Below, piece by piece: positions 6,791-13,599 of a DNA stretch of 13,599 nt. The stretch spans positions 1 through 13,599 of the forward strand of contig DHOX01000021.1 in the NCBI GenBank assembly GCA_002409785.1, given 5' to 3'. Position 1 is the stretch's first letter. Each line of letters starts with the position of its first letter. This stretch comes from Prevotella sp. UBA5379 (GTDB taxonomy: Bacteria; Bacteroidota; Bacteroidia; Bacteroidales; Bacteroidaceae). The notes beneath the pieces are model-generated. The model saw nothing but the letters and a program-made list of their open reading frames with translations. It was not told the origin of the DNA and searched no databases. Both the position numbers and the translations under genes were made by a program.

Positions 6791-6955
6791 ATTGATTAAT
6801 TTTGTATATTATTGTAACTTTGAGTGAACCCTTTCAACAGGGTAAAACTCATAGTTGCTTCTTTTTCTATACGTAGCCTATAATAAGGTAAAACTGCAGG
6901 AGAGACCTTTTATGCAGGAAGTATGTCAGATCAGCGAAGTAGTTTCTCTGAGCGG
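6791..6955. other. rlmN-pdxA spacer with small inverted repeat
   Basis: A 165-base AT-rich gap between two minus-strand genes. It holds a perfect 5-bp inverted repeat ACCCT-TTCAAC-AGGGT (about 6827-6842) without a T-run, and two copies of GGTAAAACT (about 6840 and 6886). No minus-strand TAnnTTTG box for pdxA is present. Two such boxes occur on the plus strand (6797-6804 and 6815-6822), pointing away from pdxA towards the 3' end of rlmN, with no gene to serve. Confidence 0.4.
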
Positions 6956-8035
6956 TCAGGATTTGTTTTGCGTTTTCTTTTGTTCCCTGGCTGTCGTGAG
7001 CAATCCGCAGGCTGCCTCTATATCTTGGCCTCTGGAGACACGAATGGTAGCGATGATGCCATGATGGTTCAGATAATCCCGGAAGGTTTCCATCTTTTCC
7101 GTATCCGTTCCATGAAGGGACACGTCAGGAATCGGGTGGAAATGCAGAAGGTTCACGTGGCAGTCCAGACCATCAAGGAGTTTGACGAGTTCTCTTGCGT
7201 GTGTCATGGAGTCATTGATCCCTTTGAAGAGGATGTATTCAAAGCTCAGTCTCCGTTGATGAGAGAAATCATATTTCCTCAACAGTCCGATGATACTCCG
7301 GATGTCCATTCCCCTTTGTGCCGGCATCAGTTGTGCGCGTTGTTCCGGGATCGGGGAATGCAAGCTGATGGCCACCTGGCATTCACTCTCATCCAGAAAA
7401 CGTTTCAGTTTATCTTTGATCCCCACGCTGCTCACGGTAATACGTTTCGGGCTCCATCCCCATCCGTAGTCAGCGGTCAGGATTTTTGTAGAGCGGAGGA
7501 CATTATCAAGGTTGTTCATCGGTTCTCCCTGTCCCATGAATACGATGTTCGTGAGCTGGTCTACTTCCGGAAGGGAATAAATCTGGTTAAGGATATCGGT
7601 AGCGGTTAGATTACCATGAAATCCCTGTTTGCCTGTCTGGCAGAAAAGGCAATTCATCTGGCATCCTACCTGACAGGAAACACATAATGTTGCCCTGTTA
7701 TGTTCCTCGGGGATAAAGACGGACTCTACACATTTCTGTGTTGTATCCGGAATTTTTGATGCTCTTTCCGTTTCTACGGGGAAGAGATATTTGATCGTGC
7801 CGTCTTTGGACTTTGTGCTCTCCAGGGGTTCAGCGCAGCCGATACGGTAAGCCTCCGCGAGTTTGGCGCGGTTAGCCTTAGAGAGATTGGTCATCTCCCC
7901 GATACTCTTGACATGCCGTGTGTAGAGCCATTGAGCGATTTGTGTGCCCGTGAAAGCAGGCATTCCCAATTCTTGCACGGCTGTCTTCAGTTCAGGGAGT
8001 GTCATGCCCAGAAGCGGTCTTTTTTCTTCATTCAT
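6956..8035 (-). CDS. rlmN: RlmN, dual-specificity rRNA/tRNA adenine-C2 methyltransferase
   Basis: A radical SAM enzyme that methylates C2 of A2503 in 23S rRNA and A37 of some tRNAs in the cytoplasm. The 359-residue product has the Fe-S cluster motif C125-x3-C129-x2-C132 (within CQVGCQMNCLFC), the two family-specific cysteines C118 (ATLCVS) and C343 (AACGLL), and the SAM-binding stretch IVFMGQGEPMNN (164-175). Further conserved parts are RITVSSVGI (198-206) and VAISLHSP (221-228). Nothing essential appears to be missing. The start ATG follows a TATCTTTG box by only 4 bases. It heads the run rlmN, pdxA-like, flippase-like on the minus strand, and diverges from the glycosyltransferase fusion gene. 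Confidence 0.95.
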   Translation of the reverse strand: MNEEKRPLLGMTLPELKTAVQELGMPAFTGTQIAQWLYTRHVKSIGEMTNLSKANRAKLAEAYRIGCAEPLESTKSKDGTIKYLFPVETERASKIPDTTQKCVESVFIPEEHNRATLCVSCQVGCQMNCLFCQTGKQGFHGNLTATDILNQIYSLPEVDQLTNIVFMGQGEPMNNLDNVLRSTKILTADYGWGWSPKRITVSSVGIKDKLKRFLDESECQVAISLHSPIPEQRAQLMPAQRGMDIRSIIGLLRKYDFSHQRRLSFEYILFKGINDSMTHARELVKLLDGLDCHVNLLHFHPIPDVSLHGTDTEKMETFRDYLNHHGIIATIRVSRGQDIEAACGLLTTAREQKKTQNKS

Positions 8036-8039
8036 AGTG

Positions 8040-8047
8040 CAAAGATA
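8040..8047 (-). promoter_or_regulatory. -7 promoter box of rlmN
   Basis: TATCTTTG on the minus strand matches TAnnTTTG. It ends 4 bases before the rlmN start codon, so the transcript would be leaderless or nearly so. No convincing TTTG -33 element is seen at the expected distance. Confidence 0.5.
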
Positions 8048-8080
8048 GTCATTTTTGGTGGATTTTATTATAGAATGACG

Positions 8081-8108
8081 TTGATTTTACAGATTTTTGT
8101 TAACTTTG
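8081..8108 (+). promoter_or_regulatory. promoter of the GT-HIT fusion / SpoIID / ampG set
   Basis: TTG (8081-8083) followed after 17 bases by TAACTTTG (8101-8108). The -7 box is a perfect TAnnTTTG; the -33 spacing is slightly short of the usual 19-21. It would give a leader of about 120 bases before the ATG at 8237. The leader shows no riboswitch I can recognise. The rest of the 8036-8236 spacer holds only the divergent rlmN box. Confidence 0.5.
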
Positions 8109-8236
8109 CGCTATGGTATGCAGGAAGAGGCCGGCAAGAGGGGAACTCCACCTGTCCGTAATCCTTATCACTCAAGGACGTAATAGCCTGATACTCTGCC
8201 ATTCCGTATGTCAACCCTTTAAAGCACCAATATTTC

Positions 8237-10684
8237 ATGAGAGAACAAATAGATTGTTTCGTACCCCATGCTATGCCACAGTTGGCAGAAGCAACACTGA
8301 GAGCATTTTCCGGAGATTGTCTGGTTCATCGTGTTATCGTAGAGGATGAGGGCCGTGAAGTCTCAGGCCGTCTGGCTTCGTCAGCTGCCATCTGTCAGAT
8401 TGAGTCACGGACAGAAGCTGACTATGTCCTGCTCTGCACGCAGCCCACACCTTTGTCTTTGGGTCAGAATGCCCTGCGCCGGCTGTTGACGGTTGCCCGT
8501 GAGAGCGGTGCTGCCATGGTTTACTGCGACCGCTATTCGGTATCCGGCGGACATCGTTTGCAGCACCCTTGTATTGACTATCAGACAGGAAGCGTAAGGG
8601 ATGACTTTGATTTCGGTTCCTTACTGCTGATCCAGTCATCCAAGTTGCATGAATATATCGCCCGCCGGTCTTCCGGAGGTGCTGCCGCAGGTTACCGGTA
8701 TGCCGCTCTGTATGACCTGAGGCTGTTCCTGAGTCGTGAGGGCGGACTGCTTTTTCATCTGAATGAATACTTGTATACTGAGGAGGAAAAGGACACACGA
8801 CGGAGTGGCGAAAAACAGTTTGACTATGTTGATCCCGGAAACCGTGCCGTGCAGTTAGAGATGGAACAGTCGGTGACGGCCCATCTGCGGAAGATCGGCG
8901 CCTTGGTCGACCCCTCAAAGAACCTGAAGCCAGATTTTGACAAAGAAAAATTTACGGTCGAGGCCTCTGTGATCATACCTGTGTTCAATCGTGAGAAGAC
9001 CATCGCTGACGCGGTGAAGAGTGCTCTGAGCCAGAAGACTTCATTTCCTTATAATGTTATTGTCATCAATAACCATTCCACTGACCATACCGGAAATATT
9101 CTGGATCAACTGGTCCTTTCCGGTCATGCAGAAGAGGGACCTTCAGGACAACTGATCCAGATCGTGCCCGAGCGTACAGATCTAGGTATCGGCGGATGCT
9201 GGAATGAAGCGGTCAACAACAAAGCCTGCGGTCGTTTTGCCATCCAGTTGGATTCCGATGATCTCTATTCCTCCCCGGAAACCTTACAGCACATAGTGGA
9301 TGCCTTCCGTCAGCAGAAGGTAGCTATGGTGATCGGCTCTTACCGGATGTGTGATTTCAACCTTCATACCCTGCCTCCAGGGCTCATCGACCATAAAGAA
9401 TGGACGGATGACAATGGGTGCAATAATGCACTTCGCATCAATGGCCTTGGAGCTCCCCGTGCCTTCTTCACTCCCGTCATCCGCCAGATTGGTTTTCCAA
9501 ATACCAGTTACGGGGAAGATTATGCAGTGGGGCTGGCGGTGAGCCGTCGTTACCTGATCGGCCGGATTTTTGATGAACTTTACCTGTGTCGGCGGTGGGG
9601 CGGAAACAGTGATGCAAATCTGAGTGTGGAGAAGACCAATGCAAATAACTTATACAAAGATCGTCTGCGGACGATAGAGATAATGGCTCGTGAACGGTTG
9701 AATTCCAGCCGTGACGATTCAGTTGAAGACCCTTTGGTCTGTTTTTTTGACCGCCAGTTGGAAGCCTGGCCTGCAGCAGCCAAGCGGTATCAAGATTTAT
9801 CCCATGTGCAGACCCGTACGCTGGGTGCCGATCTCCGGTTACAGTTTAATCCGGCAAGAATGGTCTCTACCGGTGCAAAGATTGACCGTAACACCCTGGC
9901 GAAGCGCCCTTGCTTTCTCTGTTCTGAGAATCGTCCCGAAGAGCAGATGGTCCTGCCACAGGACAACGGTTTTGAACTGCTGGTCAACCCCTTTCCCATA
10001 TTACCGGTTCATTTTACCATTCCGATGCAAAAGCATCAGCCCCAGCGGATCTCGGAAAGTTATCCGGAGATTCACCGCCTTCTGGAACGCTACTCCCCTC
10101 TGATGGTCTTCTACAACGGCCCGGAGTGTGGTGCCTCTGCTCCCGATCATGCCCACCTGCAGGGTGGGACCAGTGGGCTGCTGCCTTTGCAAGTTAACTG
10201 GAATCAGTTGAGTCCTACCGTGGAAACGGTAGACACGTTGAATGATAAGGAGAAAACAGGCATCTGCCGTCACTTTGTCATCCCCTTCTTCGTGATTCGG
10301 AGCCGAAGTGAGGAAGGTGACCAGCGCTTGTTCTCACGTCTTTACAAGGCGCTGGAGGCCCTGAGACCTTGTGGCCCTGGCACCTCTCATCCGGAGCCGA
10401 TGATGAATATCGTTTCGTGGAAGGATGGGGATGACTACCTCTCTGTCGTTATCCCCCGGAGGAAGCACCGTCCGGATTGTTACTTTGCCGAGGGAGACCG
10501 TCAGGTTCTTGTCTCACCGGGGGCCCTGGATATGTCAGGGCTGATCATAACCCCTCGTGAGGGCGATTTTGAGCGACTCACTCCTGATCAGGCTTCGGCC
10601 ATTCTGCAGGAGTGTGGAGAGAGTCAGGAAAACATGGACCGTGTAGCTGCCCAGTTGCAGAAGGGCAGAGAAAAGGAGGCCTGA
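8237..10684 (+). CDS. tandem GT2-like domains fused to a HIT/GalT-like (DUF4922-type) domain
   Basis: An 815-residue soluble protein with three parts. Residues about 1-225 look like a degenerate GT2 fold: YVLLCTQPTPLSL (63-75) sits where an active enzyme has its DxD strand, and YDLRLFL (159-165) resembles a later helix. Residues 242-450 are a regular GT2 domain: VIIPVFNREKTI (245-256), the nucleotide-sugar and metal site LDSDD (338-342) and the likely catalytic YGEDY (425-429). Residues about 530-780 form a HIT/GalT-superfamily domain: a CFLC pair (559-562, CxxC as in zinc-binding GalT), NPFPILPVHFTI (584-595) and H638-A-H640-L-Q642, where H640 is the expected nucleophile forming a nucleotidyl intermediate. 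I recognise it as the DUF4922 type; the substrate is unknown. There is no signal peptide, so it is cytoplasmic. The stop overlaps the next start (TGATG). ampG downstream hints at peptidoglycan sugars. Confidence 0.85.
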   Translation: MREQIDCFVPHAMPQLAEATLRAFSGDCLVHRVIVEDEGREVSGRLASSAAICQIESRTEADYVLLCTQPTPLSLGQNALRRLLTVARESGAAMVYCDRYSVSGGHRLQHPCIDYQTGSVRDDFDFGSLLLIQSSKLHEYIARRSSGGAAAGYRYAALYDLRLFLSREGGLLFHLNEYLYTEEEKDTRRSGEKQFDYVDPGNRAVQLEMEQSVTAHLRKIGALVDPSKNLKPDFDKEKFTVEASVIIPVFNREKTIADAVKSALSQKTSFPYNVIVINNHSTDHTGNILDQLVLSGHAEEGPSGQLIQIVPERTDLGIGGCWNEAVNNKACGRFAIQLDSDDLYSSPETLQHIVDAFRQQKVAMVIGSYRMCDFNLHTLPPGLIDHKEWTDDNGCNNALRINGLGAPRAFFTPVIRQIGFPNTSYGEDYAVGLAVSRRYLIGRIFDELYLCRRWGGNSDANLSVEKTNANNLYKDRLRTIEIMARERLNSSRDDSVEDPLVCFFDRQLEAWPAAAKRYQDLSHVQTRTLGADLRLQFNPARMVSTGAKIDRNTLAKRPCFLCSENRPEEQMVLPQDNGFELLVNPFPILPVHFTIPMQKHQPQRISESYPEIHRLLERYSPLMVFYNGPECGASAPDHAHLQGGTSGLLPLQVNWNQLSPTVETVDTLNDKEKTGICRHFVIPFFVIRSRSEEGDQRLFSRLYKALEALRPCGPGTSHPEPMMNIVSWKDGDDYLSVVIPRRKHRPDCYFAEGDRQVLVSPGALDMSGLIITPREGDFERLTPDQASAILQECGESQENMDRVAAQLQKGREKEA
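10673..10679 (+). promoter_or_regulatory. Shine-Dalgarno sequence AAGGAGG before the SpoIID-family gene
   Basis: A perfect AAGGAGG lies 4 bases before the ATG at 10684, inside the end of the preceding gene. It supports this start over the upstream in-frame ATG at 10612. It stands out because the other starts in the window have no such sequence. Confidence 0.5.
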
Positions 10685-12045
10685 TGCACAAGATATTTTC
10701 TTCTCCGGTCGTTTCTCATCATAAAGAGCCGGAGGTGACCGTCGGAATAGTTTCGGCGGCACAGATTCATTTTATCCTGAAAGGAAGTTATTCGGTCGAG
10801 GGGCAGGAGGTTACCGGCGAACAGCACGTTGAATTTTCAGAGGGTAAAATCCTCTGGCAAGGGAGCGTTTACTCCCGACTGACTTTTTCTCCCCGGAGTA
10901 CCGTTGCCTCATTCTCCCTTGATAATGTCATTATCGGGATAGGATTTCACTGGGAGAGGAAGGAAACCCAGACTTTTCCAGGAACACTCCGGCTGGTCAT
11001 CAATGGGGATAAAGTCTGTGCGATAAATGAACTTCCGGTTGAGGAGTATTTGAAGAGTGTCATTTCGAGTGAGATGAGTGCCACCTCTTCCTTGGAACTC
11101 CTCAAGGCCCATGCAGTCATCTCCAGGAGTTGGCTGCTGGCTCAGATGGAGAAGCGCAGGCAGGCCCCGGAGACTTCCGGTCATCAGGATTTGTCTAATA
11201 CAAAAGGTCAAGACGAACTCATCCGCTGGTATGACCGTGATGATCATACGCTCTTTGATGTCTGTGCAGATGATCACTGCCAGCGCTATGAAGGGATCAC
11301 GAGGGAAACCTCCCCGGCTGTGGCCGAGGCTATACGTCTGACACGGGGGATGATCCTCGTGGATGAGGGGGCTATCTGTGATGCCCGTTTTTCCAAATGC
11401 TGTGGAGGGATAAGCGAAGAGTTCCAATACTGTTGGGAGGATACGAAGAAGCCTTATCTCACGGCCGTACGGGATGCTGACGGAAAAGCGTCTGGCAATT
11501 TTCCCGATTTGACCATAGAGGCTGAGGCCGACCGCTGGATCCGTTCTCAGCCGGAGGCATTCTGCAACACACAGGATCCTGGAATACTGAGTCAGGTGTT
11601 GAATGACTATGACCAGGAAACCAAGGACTTTTACCGCTGGACCATAGAGTATACCCAGCAACAGATCCGCAAACTGATTTCCACCAGACTGGATATGGAT
11701 TTCGGTGACATCAAGGACTTGCAACCAGTAGAACGTGGCAAGAGCGGACGATTGTCAAAGTTGAGAATCGTCGGGACGAAGCGGACTCTTATCATCGGTA
11801 AGGAGTTGGAAATCCGCCGTGTGCTGAGTACAAGCCATCTGTACAGTTCTGCGTTTGTCGTTGATCGGCTGGAGACAGACACCCATGATGTTCCAGCCCG
11901 CTTCCGTATCCTCGGTGCCGGTTGGGGGCATGGAGTAGGACTCTGCCAGATAGGTGCAGCCGTGATGGGAGAGAAGGGTTATTCCTTTGATCAGATTCTT
12001 CTTCATTATTATCGGGATGCAGAGATATTGAAGATTTACTCATAG
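10684..12045 (+). CDS. SpoIID/LytB-domain protein, no visible signal peptide
   Basis: SpoIID is a lytic transglycosylase that cuts glycan strands lacking stem peptides. In this 453-residue protein, EYLKSVISSEM (121-131) corresponds to the SpoIID active-site segment, with Glu130 as the expected catalytic residue. LLKAHAVISRSW (139-150) follows, then FSKCCGG (236-242) and near the C-terminus GAGWGHGVGLCQIGA (411-425), a family signature. An acidic insertion region (about 155-200) and another (265-350) lengthen it relative to B. subtilis SpoIID (about 340 residues). The N-terminus (MHKIFSSPVVSHHKEPEVTVGIV) has no hydrophobic core for export, which is odd for a peptidoglycan enzyme. The ATG at 10684 overlaps the previous stop as TGATG; the earlier in-frame ATG at 10612 would not supply a signal peptide either. 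It is coupled to the GT-HIT gene and followed by ampG. Confidence 0.88.
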   Translation: MHKIFSSPVVSHHKEPEVTVGIVSAAQIHFILKGSYSVEGQEVTGEQHVEFSEGKILWQGSVYSRLTFSPRSTVASFSLDNVIIGIGFHWERKETQTFPGTLRLVINGDKVCAINELPVEEYLKSVISSEMSATSSLELLKAHAVISRSWLLAQMEKRRQAPETSGHQDLSNTKGQDELIRWYDRDDHTLFDVCADDHCQRYEGITRETSPAVAEAIRLTRGMILVDEGAICDARFSKCCGGISEEFQYCWEDTKKPYLTAVRDADGKASGNFPDLTIEAEADRWIRSQPEAFCNTQDPGILSQVLNDYDQETKDFYRWTIEYTQQQIRKLISTRLDMDFGDIKDLQPVERGKSGRLSKLRIVGTKRTLIIGKELEIRRVLSTSHLYSSAFVVDRLETDTHDVPARFRILGAGWGHGVGLCQIGAAVMGEKGYSFDQILLHYYRDAEILKIYS

Positions 12046-12139
12046 AGGTCAGGTAAGGATGCCAGGCTGAGGATGAGTGAGACAAGACAGGGGTCTCTTT
12101 CAGATCATTTTCCTGGGAGCATCGAATAGGTTATATACA

Positions 12140-13489
12140 ATGAACAATCAAATGCAAGATCTTCCCGCCAAGCACAGTTCTGCTAAGCCCTGGGCATGGG
12201 TACCTTCCCTTTATTTTGCAGAAGGTTTGCCTTATGTGGCTGTGATGACCATTTCTATCATCCTCTACAAGCAGTTAGGACTGAGTAATGCGAAGATCAC
12301 TTTCTATACTTCCTGGCTCTATCTGCCATGGGTGATCAAACCTTTGTGGAGCCCGTTCATAGACCTGGTCAAGACCAAGCGGTGGTGGGTCGTGGCGATG
12401 GAACTTCTGATCGGTGCAGCTTTTGGTGGAGTTGCCTTTACTATTCCTACGACATTCTGGCTGCAGGGATCCCTTTTCTTCTTCTGGGTAATGGCCTTTG
12501 CCAGTGCGACGCATGATATTGCCGCAGATGGCTTTTATATGTTAGGATTGAATGAGCATGACCAGACGTGGTTCGTCGGTATCCGTTCCACGTTCTATCG
12601 TCTTGCGACAATTTTCGGTCAGGGTATTCTGGTGATGATCGCTGGTAACCTGCAGGTCATTTTCCGGAATAACATACCTTTTTCCTGGAGTTTGCTCTTC
12701 TATGGCGTAATGGGACTTTTCCTGGTTTTATGGCTTTGGCACAGCTACATCCTGCCTCATCCCAGGGAAGATGTGAAAAACCGGGGGGAAGTGTCCGGTA
12801 TGTGGAAGGGATTGAAGGAGACCGGTGCCACCTTTGTCACCAAGATTCCGCTGAAAGAAGTGGTTTTCAGTTTGCTGTTCATCTTTCTTTACTGTGTTCC
12901 GGAAGGCTTGCTCACCAAGGTCTCGGCGCTGTTCCTGATAGATGCCCCCCATAACGGCGGGCTGGGGCTGTCACCTCAGGAGTACGGGCTGGTCCAGGGA
13001 ACGGTGGGCGTCATCGGCCTGACCCTGGGAGGAATCCTGGGAGGATTCTGTGCCGGCAAGGATGGTCTGAAGAAATGGCTATGGCCAATGGTCTGTGCCA
13101 TCACATTACCCAATTTCGTATATGTCTATTTAAGTTATGCCCTGCCTTCAAGTCTTATCATAGTGAATGTTTGTATCTTTTTCGAGCAGTTTGGTTATGG
13201 GTTTGGTTTTACGGCTTATATGCTCTATCTCATCTATTATAGTCAGGGAGCATTCAAGACCAGTCATTATGCTTTATGTACAGCCCTGATGGCGCTGTCC
13301 ATGATGATCCCCGGCCTTTTTGCCGGTGCACTTCAGGAACTGGTTGGTTACCGTCATTTCTTCATTATTGTTATGTGTGTTTGCTCCCTTACTTTTATAG
13401 TTTCTTCCTTTCTGAAGATTGATCCTGAATTTGGCAAGAAGAAGGAAGAAGACGGACTTGAAGAGGAAGAAAAGATGGGTGATGAATAA
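12140..13489 (+). CDS. ampG: AmpG-type MFS permease (muropeptide uptake)
   Basis: AmpG brings GlcNAc-anhydroMurNAc peptides from the periplasm into the cytoplasm for recycling. The 449-residue product has about 12 hydrophobic segments, starting near 25-45 and ending near 404-424. Family features include LYFAEGLPYVAV (24-35), IKPLWSPFIDLV (66-77) after the second segment, and ATHDIAADGFYML (123-135). It ends with a charged tail (KKKEEDGLEEEEKMGDE). An in-frame GTG at 12077 would add 21 residues, but the ATG at 12140 places the first transmembrane segment at a normal distance, so it is preferred. It starts 94 bases after the SpoIID-family stop; no strong promoter or terminator is seen there, so co-transcription is likely. 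The substrate is inferred from family; other AmpG-like permeases may differ. Confidence 0.85.
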   Translation: MNNQMQDLPAKHSSAKPWAWVPSLYFAEGLPYVAVMTISIILYKQLGLSNAKITFYTSWLYLPWVIKPLWSPFIDLVKTKRWWVVAMELLIGAAFGGVAFTIPTTFWLQGSLFFFWVMAFASATHDIAADGFYMLGLNEHDQTWFVGIRSTFYRLATIFGQGILVMIAGNLQVIFRNNIPFSWSLLFYGVMGLFLVLWLWHSYILPHPREDVKNRGEVSGMWKGLKETGATFVTKIPLKEVVFSLLFIFLYCVPEGLLTKVSALFLIDAPHNGGLGLSPQEYGLVQGTVGVIGLTLGGILGGFCAGKDGLKKWLWPMVCAITLPNFVYVYLSYALPSSLIIVNVCIFFEQFGYGFGFTAYMLYLIYYSQGAFKTSHYALCTALMALSMMIPGLFAGALQELVGYRHFFIIVMCVCSLTFIVSSFLKIDPEFGKKKEEDGLEEEEKMGDE

Positions 13490-13572
13490 ATTCTCAGTTT
13501 TGTCATCGGGCAAGTACGAGATCATTTTATAAAGTTGGGTTTTTAACAATCTTATTATGTTTCAGGAATAAA

Positions 13573-13599
13573 ATGGTTCAAATAATATTGTGGTTTTTT
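13573..13599 (+). CDS. possible 5' end of the next gene (partial)
   Basis: An ATG at 13573 opens a frame to the window edge reading MVQIILWFF, which looks like the start of an exported or membrane protein. Nine residues are too few to identify it. The preceding 83 bases after ampG show no clear terminator. Confidence 0.25.

Noticed and set aside
6923..7609. 228-codon open frame on the plus strand opposite rlmN, with plus-strand TAnnTTTG boxes at 6797-6822
   Set aside because: The boxes are in an AT-rich gap where such matches are expected by chance, and the translation shows no protein-like features beyond the mirror of rlmN.
8113..8349. 78-codon frame starting in the leader of the GT-HIT gene
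   Set aside because: It runs out of frame into the real gene, has ordinary composition and no supporting context; a leader peptide role cannot be argued from the sequence.
10909..11724. 271-codon open frame on the minus strand inside the SpoIID-family gene
   Set aside because: Antisense shadow of a gene with clear SpoIID motifs; no recognisable domain or promoter.
12077..12139. In-frame GTG as an upstream start for ampG
   Set aside because: It adds 21 residues not typical of AmpG N-termini; the ATG at 12140 fits the membrane topology better.
12730..12760. TGGCAC resembling a sigma54 -24 element within ampG
   Set aside because: No TTGC at the required spacing, and it lies inside a coding region.

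Overview
The window looks like a piece of a Bacteroidales chromosome, probably Prevotella/Bacteroides-like. The evidence is the gene families (LptE-SecG cluster, DUF4922-type protein, Bacteroidetes-style PdxA), starts mostly without Shine-Dalgarno sequences, and several upstream boxes that fit the Bacteroidetes sigma promoter TTTG-N19-21-TAnnTTTG. Placement below order level is inference. I see no insertion sequence, phage gene or CRISPR array.

Layout. Positions 1-393 hold only a possible 3' end of a plus-strand gene and then about 330 bases without a gene, containing a striking 15-bp hairpin (233-265). A DUF1847-like cysteine-rich protein (394-999, minus) follows, then tRNA-His (1227-1300, minus) with its own promoter and a terminator-like hairpin. 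From 4472 down to 1396 runs a tight minus-strand operon: a sigma54-type AAA+ activator, lptE (overlapping it by 29 bases), a TPR-tailed acidic protein and secG, with 2-base gaps between the last three. It joins a transcription activator to outer-membrane LPS assembly and the Sec translocon. From 8035 down to 4585, also minus, lie rlmN, a PdxA-family gene and a flippase-like membrane protein (7-base gap between the last two).

At 8036-8236 the genes diverge. A plus-strand set runs from 8237 to 13489: an 815-residue protein made of a degenerate glycosyltransferase-like region, an intact GT2 domain and a HIT/GalT-like nucleotidyltransferase or phosphorylase domain; a SpoIID/LytB-family protein whose start overlaps the previous stop; and an AmpG-type muropeptide permease. 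AmpG and SpoIID point to peptidoglycan turnover and recycling, and the fusion enzyme would then be a cytoplasmic sugar-handling step. This is the best candidate for an incompletely described system. The SpoIID protein has no visible signal peptide, which would place it in the cytosol with the fusion enzyme.

The second notable point is the PdxA homologue. It keeps the fold and neighbourhood motifs but has lost two of the three metal-binding histidines known from E. coli PdxA, plus two further conserved histidines, and it carries a repetitive C-terminal tail. It may be inactive or do something else.
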